From an uncultured Alphaproteobacteria bacterium (lineage in GTDB: Bacteria > Pseudomonadota > Alphaproteobacteria > RF32 > CAG-239), in NCBI GenBank assembly GCA_910577095.1, contig CAJTLY010000001.1, forward strand, positions 64,314-128,313: 64,000 nt of DNA. Reading direction: 5' to 3'. The notes beneath the pieces were generated by a model, which was given only the letters and a program-made list of their open reading frames with translations, was not told the origin of the DNA and searched no databases. Positions 49,194 to 58,667 of the stretch are shown here, in pieces. Within the stretch, counting starts at the first letter, position 1; the number at the start of each line of letters is the position of its first letter. A program made the position numbers and the translations under genes.

Positions 49194-51014
49194 TTAAAAA
49201 TAGTACCGAAGCGAAGTGACAAATTCTTCATCATCTTCTCCTTTCTCGTTTTCGTCATAAAGATATTCCGCTGCCATCCCCCAGTTTTGAGTCAAAGAGA
49301 TCCCGGCTTCGGCCCGATAACGCATCCGGTCGGCAAACCGGGAAGAAGAAAAGCTTTTTGTTACTTCTGCCTGCAGCTTCAAAGGTCCCCAACCGGCAAA
49401 CAGACCTGTCGTAAGTTCAAAAGCGGCATACCGATTGTGCGGCAAAAAGCCGCCGTATCCGCCGGCAACGCCGCCCAAAGCATAAAAATAAAGGCTGTCC
49501 GCGACAGCAATTGTTTTTCCGGCATTGACACCGCCGTTCAACACATATCCTTCACCGCCGGTCAGCGGATCGTTTTCCCGCGAGACATCAAGAGCAACCG
49601 TAAAAGACCAGGGAGAAAACAGTTCATCCGCCGGCGCTAACGACTTGATGCCAACAATATCCAGTCGATCCAAAACGGTTTTATCCGTATGATCATAGTG
49701 ACGAAGTTTCGGCTTCAAAAAGTTAATTTCGGCACCCGGCGCCAGACCGTCGCTTGCATCTGTCAGCGAATGATAGGCCGGACGATACGAAATCTCCTGA
49801 AAAATCCTACCGTTACGGCTCCCGGTTCCCAAAGTCGCCCGCATCGCTTCGTGCGAACGGAGAGGCGACACCGCTTCCTGTTTTTCCGGCGTTTTCGCTT
49901 TTTGAATCCCGAGACGGTTTCGGGCGGCAAGAACGGCAAAACTCCGGCGGCGGTATTCGGAAAGTTCAAGTTCTTTGCTTACAAACTGATATTGCACATA
50001 TTGATAAGCCGTTTCCAATACGTCAGCCTTTTCGTCATCTCCGATTTCCGACAAATCATAGTCTTTTTCACGAACCGTCGCCAAAAAAGCTCTTTTCTGC
50101 CGGGAATTCATTTGCCGAAACCGATGAACAATTTCGGTCCGGCGCGACGGACGATAATTGACGCCATTAACCAGACCGGGCTTACGGAAAACCGCCTTGA
50201 CCGTATCAAGCGGAATCGTTTGCAACGGAAATTGTTGTGCCAGCGCCAGTGACGGCCGCACCGCATCCAACGTTTCCATAATCATATAAGAACAGTTTTT
50301 GGTAAAAAAGTAATAACGGCTGCGGGTATGTCCCAGTTCCCATAAATGTGCCGCCAGCATATCGCGTTCCTCAGCCGACAAATTGAGCTGAAACTCCCAA
50401 ATATCCCTATTTTCAATATTGTTGTAAGTATTGATGACGCTGTGATAGGGTCTGACCGTCCACCCGGCTTCATAACCGCCGCTCAGGCCGTAAACGGCAT
50501 ATAACAGCGTATTTTCTTTTCCTTCCGTAAAAGCGCCGTAATTCGCCCCGTGCGCCAACAATTGGGTTCCGCTGCGGCCGGTATCAATCCGAAGCAGCGT
50601 ATGCCCAAACATTGAGGAGGGATTATTCATGTAGGCATCTGTAAACAACAAAGTGACTCCGGCAGGACGAAGATCTGAGAGAAATTTGTCATATTCTTCA
50701 CATTTGACATCAACTTTTTTAATTAATCCGTTGTTTAATAGTAATTTATATCTTGCGGGGAAACGACATATCGTTTCCCGGTCGTCCCCTTGGGAAAATA
50801 ATTTAACCGTCGCCAGCAATTCCGCTTTCGGATCGTAACGACCGTTTTGGGCCAGGTAAAAATCGGATGAGTCGATACTGCCGACATATCCCGAGAATAT
50901 TCGGGGCTGATAATGCAACAACGTCAACCATTGTGGATCGTATGCAAAACCTCCTTCTTCAGCGGCAACACTGCGACAAAACAGAAAGAAGAGAAAAAAC
51001 AGTCCGAATTTCAT
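49194..51014 (-). CDS. DUF4105 (Lnb-like) protein with C-terminal outer-membrane barrel
   Basis: 606 residues. Signal peptide about 1-18 (ending SVAA). The DUF4105 domain (about 110-270) shows VTLLFTDAYMNNPSSMFGHTLLRID in two parts, YGLSGGYEAG and FFTKNCSYMIMETLDA, which carry the His and Cys of this papain/NlpC-like fold; Lnb, a lipoprotein N-acyltransferase, belongs to it. The last 200 residues alternate hydrophobic and polar and end in SLRYYF, the signature of an outer-membrane barrel. It may therefore act at the outer membrane. The substrate is unknown. Confidence 0.85.
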   Translation of the reverse strand: MKFGLFFLFFLFCRSVAAEEGGFAYDPQWLTLLHYQPRIFSGYVGSIDSSDFYLAQNGRYDPKAELLATVKLFSQGDDRETICRFPARYKLLLNNGLIKKVDVKCEEYDKFLSDLRPAGVTLLFTDAYMNNPSSMFGHTLLRIDTGRSGTQLLAHGANYGAFTEGKENTLLYAVYGLSGGYEAGWTVRPYHSVINTYNNIENRDIWEFQLNLSAEERDMLAAHLWELGHTRSRYYFFTKNCSYMIMETLDAVRPSLALAQQFPLQTIPLDTVKAVFRKPGLVNGVNYRPSRRTEIVHRFRQMNSRQKRAFLATVREKDYDLSEIGDDEKADVLETAYQYVQYQFVSKELELSEYRRRSFAVLAARNRLGIQKAKTPEKQEAVSPLRSHEAMRATLGTGSRNGRIFQEISYRPAYHSLTDASDGLAPGAEINFLKPKLRHYDHTDKTVLDRLDIVGIKSLAPADELFSPWSFTVALDVSRENDPLTGGEGYVLNGGVNAGKTIAVADSLYFYALGGVAGGYGGFLPHNRYAAFELTTGLFAGWGPLKLQAEVTKSFSSSRFADRMRYRAEAGISLTQNWGMAAEYLYDENEKGEDDEEFVTSLRYYF

Positions 51015-51096
51015 TAATTAAAATATCGCCCGTAAGTTTTTGAAAAACAATAGGAAAAGGCGGTACAGAATTTTTCCGCAGCCGCCCGATAATAAG

Positions 51097-51552
51097 TTAA
51101 ACAGCAAAAATTTCAAAAATTTTCGCCGTCACATAAACGGCATCAACGTTATCGTCGGGAAAAATCGAGGCAAAATACTGCTGTGATTTTGCCGCAAACG
51201 TCTTCTTGTCCACATTCAGCATTCCGGCAACCGTTTCCAACGTTTCCCCCTCGCCGCGCGCCGCATCCAGCGCATATTGTTCCATATTGTTCTGAATAAA
51301 GTCAAACACCATTCTCTGAGTTCCGCCGGTTACCCGTCCCTGCGGATCGCAGCCCGAAGTGCCGAAAGTAATGCCGAAAGTCTGGCTTCCGGTAGACGTA
51401 TTGGTGGTTACGGCCAGCACTTGCGCTTCCGGTCCCGACACACCGCGCCACGCCATTGAACCCAGTCCGCAACCGGTACTGTCTATGGCTTGGGCGCCTG
51501 AGGCGGTACAGGCCAAAACGGATACGGTCGCCAACATACAAATTTTTCTCAT
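51097..51552 (-). CDS. DUF3015 family secreted protein
   Basis: 151 residues from ATG 51552; an upstream extension to 51630 lacks signal-peptide features. Signal peptide about 1-23 (ending GAQA). The mature start has STGCGLGSMAW and VLAVTTNTSTGSQTFGITFGTSGC, the recognised DUF3015 pattern with two Cys probably forming a disulfide. It has a periplasmic or outer-membrane location and unknown function. Confidence 0.88.
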   Translation of the reverse strand: MRKICMLATVSVLACTASGAQAIDSTGCGLGSMAWRGVSGPEAQVLAVTTNTSTGSQTFGITFGTSGCDPQGRVTGGTQRMVFDFIQNNMEQYALDAARGEGETLETVAGMLNVDKKTFAAKSQQYFASIFPDDNVDAVYVTAKIFEIFAV

Positions 51553-51768
51553 TGCCACATCTCCCGATAGTTCTGAATTGATATTGTCAATATATACCAC
51601 ACCTTCCGAGGATGTATAGCAAAAAATCACGCTTTGGCAGAAATTTCTCTTGCCAAATTCATTTTATGTGTTATATCTGTTTAACATTAAAACAATGTAT
51701 CAATGACTGTGAAAGGTAATCCTTTTCGCAGTCAAAATTTTTTAATTTTAATCACAGAGGTAACAGAG

Positions 51769-52239
51769 ATGGATAAGTTCCCTTTAACCAAAGAAGGGTT
51801 TACTGCACTTGAGCAGGAACTGAAAAATTTAAAAGGCGTTGAACGCCCCAACATTATTGCCGCCATATCCGAAGCGCGCTCTCACGGTGATTTGTCCGAA
51901 AATGCCGAATATTCTGCCGCCAAGGAAAAGCAGAGCTTTATAGAAGGACGAATTCAGGAACTGGAAGCGGTCATCAGCCGGGCACAGGTCATCGACCCCA
52001 GCCTCAACAAAGGCGGCATCGTCCGTTTCGGCGCCGTGGTTCTGGTGGTTGACGAAGATACCGACCGCGAAAGCAAATACCAGATCGTCGGCGATTACGA
52101 AGCCGATATCGAGAAAAACAAGATTTCCCTCTCTTCGCCGCTGGCCAAAGCGCTGATCGGCAAAGAAGTGGGCGACGTTGCCGAATATACGGCACCGGGC
52201 GGAAAAAAATCCTTTGAGATTCTCGAAGTCATCTATTAG
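51769..52239 (+). CDS. greA: transcription elongation factor GreA
   Basis: 156 residues from ATG 51769 (MDKFPLT), with GAGG upstream. N-terminal coiled coil with EISEARSHGDLSENAEY-like tip (the Asp/Glu pair is present) and C-terminal FKBP-like domain ending GGKKSFEILEV. It cleaves backtracked RNA in stalled polymerase. A terminator follows. Confidence 0.97.
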   Translation: MDKFPLTKEGFTALEQELKNLKGVERPNIIAAISEARSHGDLSENAEYSAAKEKQSFIEGRIQELEAVISRAQVIDPSLNKGGIVRFGAVVLVVDEDTDRESKYQIVGDYEADIEKNKISLSSPLAKALIGKEVGDVAEYTAPGGKKSFEILEVIY

Positions 52240-52271
52240 CCCCCTTTAAATCTCATAAAGACGAAATAACT

Positions 52272-52309
52272 TTAAAGCCGGACATCAACAGATCCGGCTT
52301 TAATTTTTT
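52272..52309 (+). terminator. terminator of greA
   Basis: TTAAAGCCGGA and TCCGGCTTTAA form an 11-bp stem with a 10-base loop and a T-run. Confidence 0.9.
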
Positions 52310-52321
52310 AACGAGGTTATC

Positions 52322-52489
52322 ATGAGAAAAAAAGAAAAAAAGATGATTATCGAAAATTTCGAAGATAAATGCGAATGCCGCGAAGATGACAAATGCGGTT
52401 GTTCTTTTCCCAACAATACCCATCACGACTTTGACGCCGAAACTTTTAAGGAAACTGCCGGCAGCGATGTCGTTTTACCCGAAGAATAA
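52322..52489 (+). CDS. 55-residue Cys-rich acidic protein
   Basis: GAGG precedes the ATG. The peptide starts MRKKEKKMIIENFEDK and has the cluster CECREDDKCGCS (four Cys within 12 residues), then an acidic tail. The spacing suggests a small metal site. It lies between two terminators, so it is its own unit or depends on readthrough from greA. No family is recognised. Confidence 0.65.
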   Translation: MRKKEKKMIIENFEDKCECREDDKCGCSFPNNTHHDFDAETFKETAGSDVVLPEE

Positions 52490-52492
52490 GCC

Positions 52493-52518
52493 CGGCGGCA
52501 ACATTGCCGCCGTTTTTC
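52493..52518. terminator. bidirectional terminator before trxB
   Basis: CGGCGGCAA/TTGCCGCCG with a 2-base apex is followed by TTTTTC, between convergent genes. Confidence 0.85.
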
Positions 52519-52525
52519 TTGCAAT

Positions 52526-53470
52526 TTAGGACTTACATTCCTGCAGATAACGCTGAGCTTCCAAAAACGCCTGACACCCTGATCCGGCAGCCGTCACCGC
52601 CTGGCGGTAAACGGCGTCTTTAACGTCTCCGGCGGCAAAAACCCCGTTAACGCTGGTACGGCAGCTGCCCGGGGACGTCACGACATAACCGTCCTTGTCC
52701 AGATCGACGGCATTTTTAAATATTTCGGTATTGGGTTTGTGCCCGATCGCGATAAAAACGCCGTCCACTTCGATATCCTTGTATTTATCGGTTTTCAAAT
52801 TCTTAATCCGAACACCGGTCACGCCTTTAGGGGTGTCGCTTCCAAAAATGTCTTCTATCACGCTGTCCCACTCCACCTGAATTTTCGGATTGTTTTTTAT
52901 TCTGTCCTGCATCACCTTATCGGCACGCAACTGATCGCGACGATGTATCAGAGTGACGTTTTTGGCAATCCCCGACAGATAAAGAGCTTCTTCGGCAGCC
53001 GTATTGCCGCCGCCGACCACAACAACGTCCTTGTTGCGATAGAAAAAACCGTCACAGGTCGCGCAACCCGAAACGCCGTAGCCGCGAAACTTTTCTTCGT
53101 TAGGCAGTCCCAACCAGCGCGCCGAAGCCCCGGTGGCAATAATTACGCTGTCGGCACAATAAGAGTTTGCGCCCTCGGAAATTAAAATGAACGGATTTTC
53201 GGCAAAATAAACTTCGGAAATCTGATCTTCGACGATAGTCACCCCGACATTAACCGCCTGATCATGCATCCGCTGCATCAGCTCGCTCCCGTTGATCGGT
53301 TCGGGAAAACCGGGAAAATTTTCAACATCGGTGGTAATTGTCAGCTGGCCGCCTTTTTGGGTACCGCTGACCAGCACCGGACGCATCCCCGCCCGCGCGG
53401 CATAGATGCCGGCGGTATAGCCGGCCGGCCCCGATCCGATAATCAAAACTTTTGTCTTATACTCCGCCAT
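52526..53470 (-). CDS. trxB: thioredoxin reductase
   Basis: 314 residues from ATG 53470, with GGAGAG upstream; a longer frame to 53560 is not supported. FAD-binding GSGPAGYTAGIYAAR, redox-active CATC, NADPH-binding GGGNTAAEEAL and the C-terminal AAGDVKD are present. It keeps thioredoxin reduced with NADPH. It is monocistronic and divergent from ackA. Confidence 0.96.
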   Translation of the reverse strand: MAEYKTKVLIIGSGPAGYTAGIYAARAGMRPVLVSGTQKGGQLTITTDVENFPGFPEPINGSELMQRMHDQAVNVGVTIVEDQISEVYFAENPFILISEGANSYCADSVIIATGASARWLGLPNEEKFRGYGVSGCATCDGFFYRNKDVVVVGGGNTAAEEALYLSGIAKNVTLIHRRDQLRADKVMQDRIKNNPKIQVEWDSVIEDIFGSDTPKGVTGVRIKNLKTDKYKDIEVDGVFIAIGHKPNTEIFKNAVDLDKDGYVVTSPGSCRTSVNGVFAAGDVKDAVYRQAVTAAGSGCQAFLEAQRYLQECKS

Positions 53471-53602
53471 TTTTCTCTCCTTGTCTAAATATATCTGATA
53501 AAATACTATTTTTATGTTTCTATTCAAGACAAAAAAATAAATTATTGCCAACCGGCACAAAATTATCTACTATGCGGCAAACGTAACTTTCGGGAAAGTA
53601 AC

Positions 53603-54787
53603 ATGAAAAAAATTCTGGTGCTCAATTCCGGCTCTTCCAGCCTCAAATATCAATTGTTCAATATGGATGACAACGCCCACCGCGTCATGGCAAAAGGCGT
53701 TGCCGAACGGATCGGCGAAAAGGACTCTAACCTGACGTTGAAAATGCCGGACGGGCAGATTATTACCCAAAACATGCCGCTGCCCGATCACAAAACGACG
53801 CTCGAACAAATTTTCCGGCTGCTGATTCCCGCCGTTTTATCTGATATTTCCGAGCTATCCGCGGTCGGGCATCGCCTCGGTCACGGCGGCGAATATTTTG
53901 ACAAATCCGTTCTCATCGACAATGACGTTATGGAAAAAATCTATGAAACCGCCGATTTGCTGCCGTTGCACGGTCATGCCTTCATTCTTGGTATTGAAGC
54001 AATAAAAAAACTGCTGCCGCAAATGCCGCAAACGGCAACTTTTGATTCGGCTTTTCATCAAAGCATGCCCAAAGAAGCCTGTATGTATGCCCTGCCCGCC
54101 GAACAATATCAAAAATACCGCATCCGCCGCTATGGCTTCCACGGCACTTCCCATTGTTACGTTTCGCAAAAAGCGGCCGAATATTTGGGTAAAAGCGGAC
54201 GTTTCATCACTTGTCATCTCGGCAACGGCGCTTCCGTTACGGCGGTCAAAAACGGCAAAAGTATTGATACTTCCATGGGGTTTGGCGGCGTTCCGGGCAT
54301 TTTCATGGGTACCCGCTGCGGCGACATCGATCCGTTTATTCCGCTGTATATCATGAAAACCCAAAACAAAACCGCCGATGAAGTTAACATGATGCTGAAC
54401 AAACAATGCGGCCTCTATGCCCTCTCCGGCGGCCATAACGACCGTCGTGATATCGAAGCGCTTTTTCATCAGAACGATCCGGCCGCCGTTCGGGCCATGA
54501 ACAGCTATGTTTACCAGATTGTCAAATATATCGGCGCTTATACCGCGGCAATGAACGGCGTCGATGCGATCGTTTTCACCGCCGGCATCGGCGAAAATTC
54601 CGATTTTATCCGCCGCCGCATCTGTGAAAAACTGGCCTGGCTGGGCGTTGATTTCGACCCCGAAGCCAACGCTGCCGTTCGCGGATTTGCCGAAATTACC
54701 AAACCCAACTCACCGGTACGGGTATTGGTCATTCCCACCGACGAAGAATTGGTAATTGCTCAAGACGCCTATAAGCTGACCCTCTGA
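53603..54787 (+). CDS. ackA: acetate kinase
   Basis: 394 residues. The acetokinase signatures LVLNSGSSSLKYQL, YGFHGTSHCYVS and CHLGNGAS, and GFGGVPGIFMGTRCGD-like segments are intact. It forms acetyl phosphate or ATP from acetyl phosphate in overflow or fermentative metabolism. Phosphotransacetylase is not adjacent. The upstream region is divergent with trxB. Confidence 0.96.
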   Translation: MKKILVLNSGSSSLKYQLFNMDDNAHRVMAKGVAERIGEKDSNLTLKMPDGQIITQNMPLPDHKTTLEQIFRLLIPAVLSDISELSAVGHRLGHGGEYFDKSVLIDNDVMEKIYETADLLPLHGHAFILGIEAIKKLLPQMPQTATFDSAFHQSMPKEACMYALPAEQYQKYRIRRYGFHGTSHCYVSQKAAEYLGKSGRFITCHLGNGASVTAVKNGKSIDTSMGFGGVPGIFMGTRCGDIDPFIPLYIMKTQNKTADEVNMMLNKQCGLYALSGGHNDRRDIEALFHQNDPAAVRAMNSYVYQIVKYIGAYTAAMNGVDAIVFTAGIGENSDFIRRRICEKLAWLGVDFDPEANAAVRGFAEITKPNSPVRVLVIPTDEELVIAQDAYKLTL

Positions 54788-54818
54788 CAGCACTGTTTTT
54801 GCAAAAATGTAAATTGAC

Positions 54819-54846
54819 TTGACTTTTTGTCCAAATTTCTTATAAT
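54819..54846 (+). promoter_or_regulatory. strong sigma-70 promoter for the membrane protein gene
   Basis: TTGACT (54819-54824) and a perfect TATAAT (54841-54846) are 16 bases apart; a second TTGACT overlaps 5 bases upstream. The ATG of the next gene is 33 bases after the -10. Confidence 0.75.
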
Positions 54847-54878
54847 AGATTTAATTGATAATTATTAATCCTAAGAAT

Positions 54879-55556
54879 ATGGCAAAAAAAACATTTTCCG
54901 GTGCCCGGGTTCCGTACACCGATGTAATCAATCCGAACAAGCTGATGCCGCATATTTCTTCAGCTTTGTTTAAGGTCTTTGCAACTGCATCTCTTATCAT
55001 GGCGGTTTTTGCACCCTGGGGCGATTTTTCCAACCAGTTTATCAACTCCGTCAGGGATCTCAGCAGTTTTGCAACCCTGTTCAGCTTCCTGATCCTGCTG
55101 ATCGGACGTAAAAATCTTGGGCGTTGGCATTTTCCGACCCTGATGTTTTTTGCAGTCTCTTTCGGCGTTTTCAGCTGCCTGATAATCGGTCCGCCCGTTC
55201 TGGCGTTTACGGTTCCTCCGGCAATTGCGTTTGGCATCATTTCGTTGTGTAACTTTTTTCGTTCGCGTCCGATGCCTTTCAAAACCTGCCTGACAATCAT
55301 GCTGTTGACGGCTCCGGCGGTTTTCGGCGTCATGTGGTATCTGTTTGATAACCTGTTTTTTCCGGTTGTCGTCGGATTGGAAATGTTCCTGTTTATGCTG
55401 ATGCCGACGGTTGTTTTCCGGTTTGCAGCCGACAGAAAATCATCGGGAAAACTGACCGAAGATGTAAACTTCATTACCGCCGCGTTAGTAATCGGCCATG
55501 CGGGGCTGTCTAACTTGAGCGTAATTATCGGCGTTCTGTTGTGCTTTTTTGCATAA
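54879..55556 (+). CDS. polytopic membrane protein of unknown function
   Basis: 225 residues from ATG 54879. A short polar N-terminus (KTFSGARVPYTDVINPNKLM) precedes six or seven membrane segments. The gene has a near-consensus promoter and its own terminator, so it may be well expressed. No transporter motif is visible and no family is recognised. Confidence 0.75.
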   Translation: MAKKTFSGARVPYTDVINPNKLMPHISSALFKVFATASLIMAVFAPWGDFSNQFINSVRDLSSFATLFSFLILLIGRKNLGRWHFPTLMFFAVSFGVFSCLIIGPPVLAFTVPPAIAFGIISLCNFFRSRPMPFKTCLTIMLLTAPAVFGVMWYLFDNLFFPVVVGLEMFLFMLMPTVVFRFAADRKSSGKLTEDVNFITAALVIGHAGLSNLSVIIGVLLCFFA

Positions 55557-55570
55557 AAGAACCGCCGTCT

Positions 55571-55612
55571 AAAGCTGTTTTTCTCCGTAACGGGGAAAAA
55601 CAGCTTTTTTCG
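55571..55612 (+). terminator. terminator of the membrane protein gene
   Basis: AAAGCTGTTTTTC and GAAAAACAGCTTT pair, with a 10-base loop region and six T. Confidence 0.93.
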
Positions 55613-55658
55613 TTTGCATTTTTCAATTTCGATGCGATGATCTTCGCAGAGGTGAAAT

Positions 55659-56666
55659 ATGATTATCAACGACATTCTTTACGGCCAAGCCGAAATTAAC
55701 CAACCGGTATTGATTGAACTGCTCCAGACGCCGGAATTGCAACGTCTGCGGCAAGTCGGCATGGGCGGCTATTATCCCGGATCCCCTTATGCATCCGGAC
55801 ACCGCGATTACACCCGTTACCGGCATTCGGTCGGAGTCATGCTTCTGTTACGTCGTTTCAACGCCCCTTTGGAAGAACAAATCGCCGGTTTGATCCATGA
55901 TGTTTCGCATTCGGCTTTCTCCCACACGATCGATTATATTCTCCGTGAAGCCGAAGGCGAAAAAACGCAAAATTCTCAAGATCGTTTGCACGATAATTTT
56001 GTACGTCGTTCTTCATTGGCCGCGATTATCACCCGTCACGGCTTCAATCTTGAGCATATCCTGGACGAAAGCCGCTTTCCGCTTAAGGAAAACCAACTGC
56101 CCGACATCTGCGCCGACCGCATCGACTATTGTTTGCGAGCCGGTGTTTTGAGCGGAGACCTGACGATGAACGATAAAGACATCATCCTTGAACGGCTTGT
56201 TATACATAACGGTTCTTTCGTATTTGACAATTTGAACGCAGCAACGAAATTCAGCCGTCTTTTTTATCATCTCAACCACAATATGTGGTCGGGTTTCGCC
56301 TCTGCGGTTCAGTTTTGCGTTTCTGCCCTGATGTTTCGCCGCGCCATCGATATCTCCCTTCTCAAACTGGAAGACTTTTACAACCGCGGCGATGCCGAAA
56401 TCATTCAAATAATCGAAGCTTCCGGTCTTCAGGATAAGGAACTGGCCGGTTACCATCAAATGCTGCAAAACCCGCCCGAATATTTTTGCGACAATGCCGA
56501 AGCGTCTCTGGACCGTATCTTTTGCAAAAGCCGCACGGTCGATCCTCTGGTTATAACGGCGTCGCCGAAACCGCAGCGCGTTTCCGAATTAGATTCCGTC
56601 TATGCCGCCATGATTGCCGGCCAACCAAAATTCAAAGAATATCACATCGGCATTCGCAACAATTGA
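55659..56666 (+). CDS. HD-domain phosphohydrolase
   Basis: 335 residues. The N-terminal VLIELLQTPELQRLRQVGMGG and YTRYRHSVGVMLL, the metal motif AGLIHDVSHSAFSH and the downstream CADRIDYCL give the H...HD...D set of the HD superfamily, of the dNTPase/YdhJ-like branch. The substrate is probably a nucleotide. GAGGTG precedes the ATG. Confidence 0.9.
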   Translation: MIINDILYGQAEINQPVLIELLQTPELQRLRQVGMGGYYPGSPYASGHRDYTRYRHSVGVMLLLRRFNAPLEEQIAGLIHDVSHSAFSHTIDYILREAEGEKTQNSQDRLHDNFVRRSSLAAIITRHGFNLEHILDESRFPLKENQLPDICADRIDYCLRAGVLSGDLTMNDKDIILERLVIHNGSFVFDNLNAATKFSRLFYHLNHNMWSGFASAVQFCVSALMFRRAIDISLLKLEDFYNRGDAEIIQIIEASGLQDKELAGYHQMLQNPPEYFCDNAEASLDRIFCKSRTVDPLVITASPKPQRVSELDSVYAAMIAGQPKFKEYHIGIRNN

Positions 56667-56754
56667 TTATTTGCAAATACGGAATATATCCTAAGAAAGT
56701 TGCATCATTATCCGTGCTGCTTCAACATCTATCGGAGACGGGAGGAATATACAA

Positions 56755-57921
56755 ATGAGTTCTAAAAACCACATGCTGCTCAAGCTCATTCCGATCATGC
56801 TGACTTTCTTTGCCATGGGTTTTATTGATTTGGTCGGCATCGCCACCAACTATGTCAAGGCCGATTTTTCTCTCTCGGATTCCGTTGCCAACCTGTTTTC
56901 TTCCATGGTCTTCTTTTGGTTTTTAATCTGTTCGGTTCCGACCGGTATGCTGATGAACAAAATCGGACGCCGCAAAACCGTGCTGGTCAGTCTGATCCTG
57001 ACGCTGGCCGCAATGATTCTGCCGTTAACCGACTATAACCTGCCTCTGATACTGCTCACCTTTTCGCTGCTCGGCATCGGCAATGCGATGATGCAAGTAT
57101 CGCTCAACCCGTTGTTGTCAAACATTGTCAGTCCTCAACAACTCTCCGCCGCCCTTACCTTCGGCCAGTTTGTCAAAGCCGTTGCCGCTCTTTCGGCTCC
57201 GATGATTGCCGGTTGGTTTGCCGTTCACAGCGGTAACTGGCGGCTTCTGTTTGCCGTTTTTCTGATTGAAGGGGTTATTGCAACGGTCTCTCTGGCGGCA
57301 GAAAAAATCAAAGAAGAAGAGATAACCGGCCGCGCATTTACTTTCAGAGAATGTTTTGCCCTGTTGGGCGATGCCACCGTCTTGTTTTGCTTTATCGGAA
57401 TTGTCTGCCACGTCGGCATTGATGTCGGTGTTAACCTTTCTCTGCCGCGGATTATTATGGATAAGCTGAACCTGTCTTTGGCAAACGCCGCCTACGCAAC
57501 CAGCGCCTATTTTCTGTTTCGTACCGCCGGAAGCCTGGCCGGCGCATTTATCCTCAGCCGTTTTTCCACCCGTCGTTTTTTTGCCGTCAGTGTCATTTTG
57601 CTTGGCGTCGGCTTGCTGGGTTTGATCATTTTTGAACAACGGGCGGCCCTGTATGTTTCAATTGCCCTAATCGGTTTTAACAACGCCAACTTGTTTCCGA
57701 TTATGTTTTCTCAGGCAATCCTGCATCTGCCCGAAAAGAAAAACGAAATTTCAGGTTTGATGATCATGGGAATTTTCGGCGGTGCCGTATTTCCGCCCGT
57801 GATGGGGCTGGCTTCGGATCTGAGCGGTTCTCAAACCGGCGCCGTTATCGTCATGCTCGCCGGAGTGCTTTATCTGATTTCGATTATCGGCTCGATAAAA
57901 AATACGGAGAAAACGGCATGA
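56755..57921 (+). CDS. major facilitator superfamily transporter (FucP-like)
   Basis: 388 residues with 12 membrane segments. The loop 2-3 motif MNKIGRRKTVLVSLI is typical of MFS. The general layout (FFAMGFIDLVGIA..., GIGNAMMQVSLNPLLS, GFNNANLFPIMFSQAI) resembles the fucose/glucose permease branch, so a sugar substrate is likely but not certain. GGGAGG precedes the ATG. It overlaps the next gene by 4 bases. Confidence 0.88.
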   Translation: MSSKNHMLLKLIPIMLTFFAMGFIDLVGIATNYVKADFSLSDSVANLFSSMVFFWFLICSVPTGMLMNKIGRRKTVLVSLILTLAAMILPLTDYNLPLILLTFSLLGIGNAMMQVSLNPLLSNIVSPQQLSAALTFGQFVKAVAALSAPMIAGWFAVHSGNWRLLFAVFLIEGVIATVSLAAEKIKEEEITGRAFTFRECFALLGDATVLFCFIGIVCHVGIDVGVNLSLPRIIMDKLNLSLANAAYATSAYFLFRTAGSLAGAFILSRFSTRRFFAVSVILLGVGLLGLIIFEQRAALYVSIALIGFNNANLFPIMFSQAILHLPEKKNEISGLMIMGIFGGAVFPPVMGLASDLSGSQTGAVIVMLAGVLYLISIIGSIKNTEKTA

Positions 57922-58247
57922 TGACCCGAAACGAAAAAATAATCTGGACCATTGCCGCCGTATCGGCGCTCGGTTCTTTAATCTATAACTTGCGGACAAT
58001 CCCCGCCGAAGAACTGCCGCCGGACGAAAACGGATATTACTGCGCACCGGAAATACGCCAAAATGCCGACAAGCTGGCTCCCGATCCCGATTTTAAATGG
58101 CAGATTGAGGCTTATAACGAACGTATTCGCCGCGCAGCCACCCCTGAAGAAGCACAACAACTTCAGCAAGAAGCTCAAAACAAACTCGAAACATATAATC
58201 GCCGCATCCGCCAATACAACGACTACCTGAAACTAAACTGCCGTTGA
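57918..58247 (+). CDS. small membrane-anchored protein, coupled to the MFS gene
   Basis: 109 residues; its ATG overlaps the MFS stop (ATGA). One membrane segment (about 8-25, IIWTIAAVSALGSLIYNL) precedes a periplasmic region with two Cys and a Gln/Ala-rich helix. No family is recognised. It may assist the transporter. Confidence 0.7.
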   Translation: MMTRNEKIIWTIAAVSALGSLIYNLRTIPAEELPPDENGYYCAPEIRQNADKLAPDPDFKWQIEAYNERIRRAATPEEAQQLQQEAQNKLETYNRRIRQYNDYLKLNCR

Positions 58248-58252
58248 AAAGC

Positions 58253-58519
58253 CTAAGACTTCTTTTTATACTTCACAATCATAAACAGTATCGTTCCGGC
58301 AAAATACAGCGAAATCAGATTGAACAGAATCATCTGTATCGAATGCAGATAAATGCCGTACAGCACCCAGCAAATCATGCCGGTACAATAAATAATATAA
58401 CTGAACAATGACAGATCCTGCACGTTTTTCGTCTTTATCGTTTGCAGGGTTTGGGGCAAAAAACAGGTTGCAATGCAAATTCCGGCAATATAACCGGCAA
58501 TTTCGGCTAATATATTCAT
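58253..58519 (-). CDS. SemiSWEET-type sugar transporter (PQ-loop)
   Basis: 88 residues from ATG 58519 with GAGGA upstream; an extension to 58558 is not supported. Three membrane segments with the PQ motif in CFLPQTLQTIKTKN and LSLFSYIIYCTGMICWVLYG define SemiSWEET, which works as a dimer. It is convergent with the preceding gene, next to another sugar-like transporter. Confidence 0.9.
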   Translation of the reverse strand: MNILAEIAGYIAGICIATCFLPQTLQTIKTKNVQDLSLFSYIIYCTGMICWVLYGIYLHSIQMILFNLISLYFAGTILFMIVKYKKKS

Positions 58520-58667
58520 TACGACGTCCTCCGATGGATCATTAAGTTGTATCAGCATATCCTGGCTTTATCTCATTTGCAACCTTATTATAACCATTGT
58601 CCTGCTTTAATTGCGGCTTGTGCCGATTATTTTGATCAAACAGTATTGATTGAAACGGAGAAAAAAG

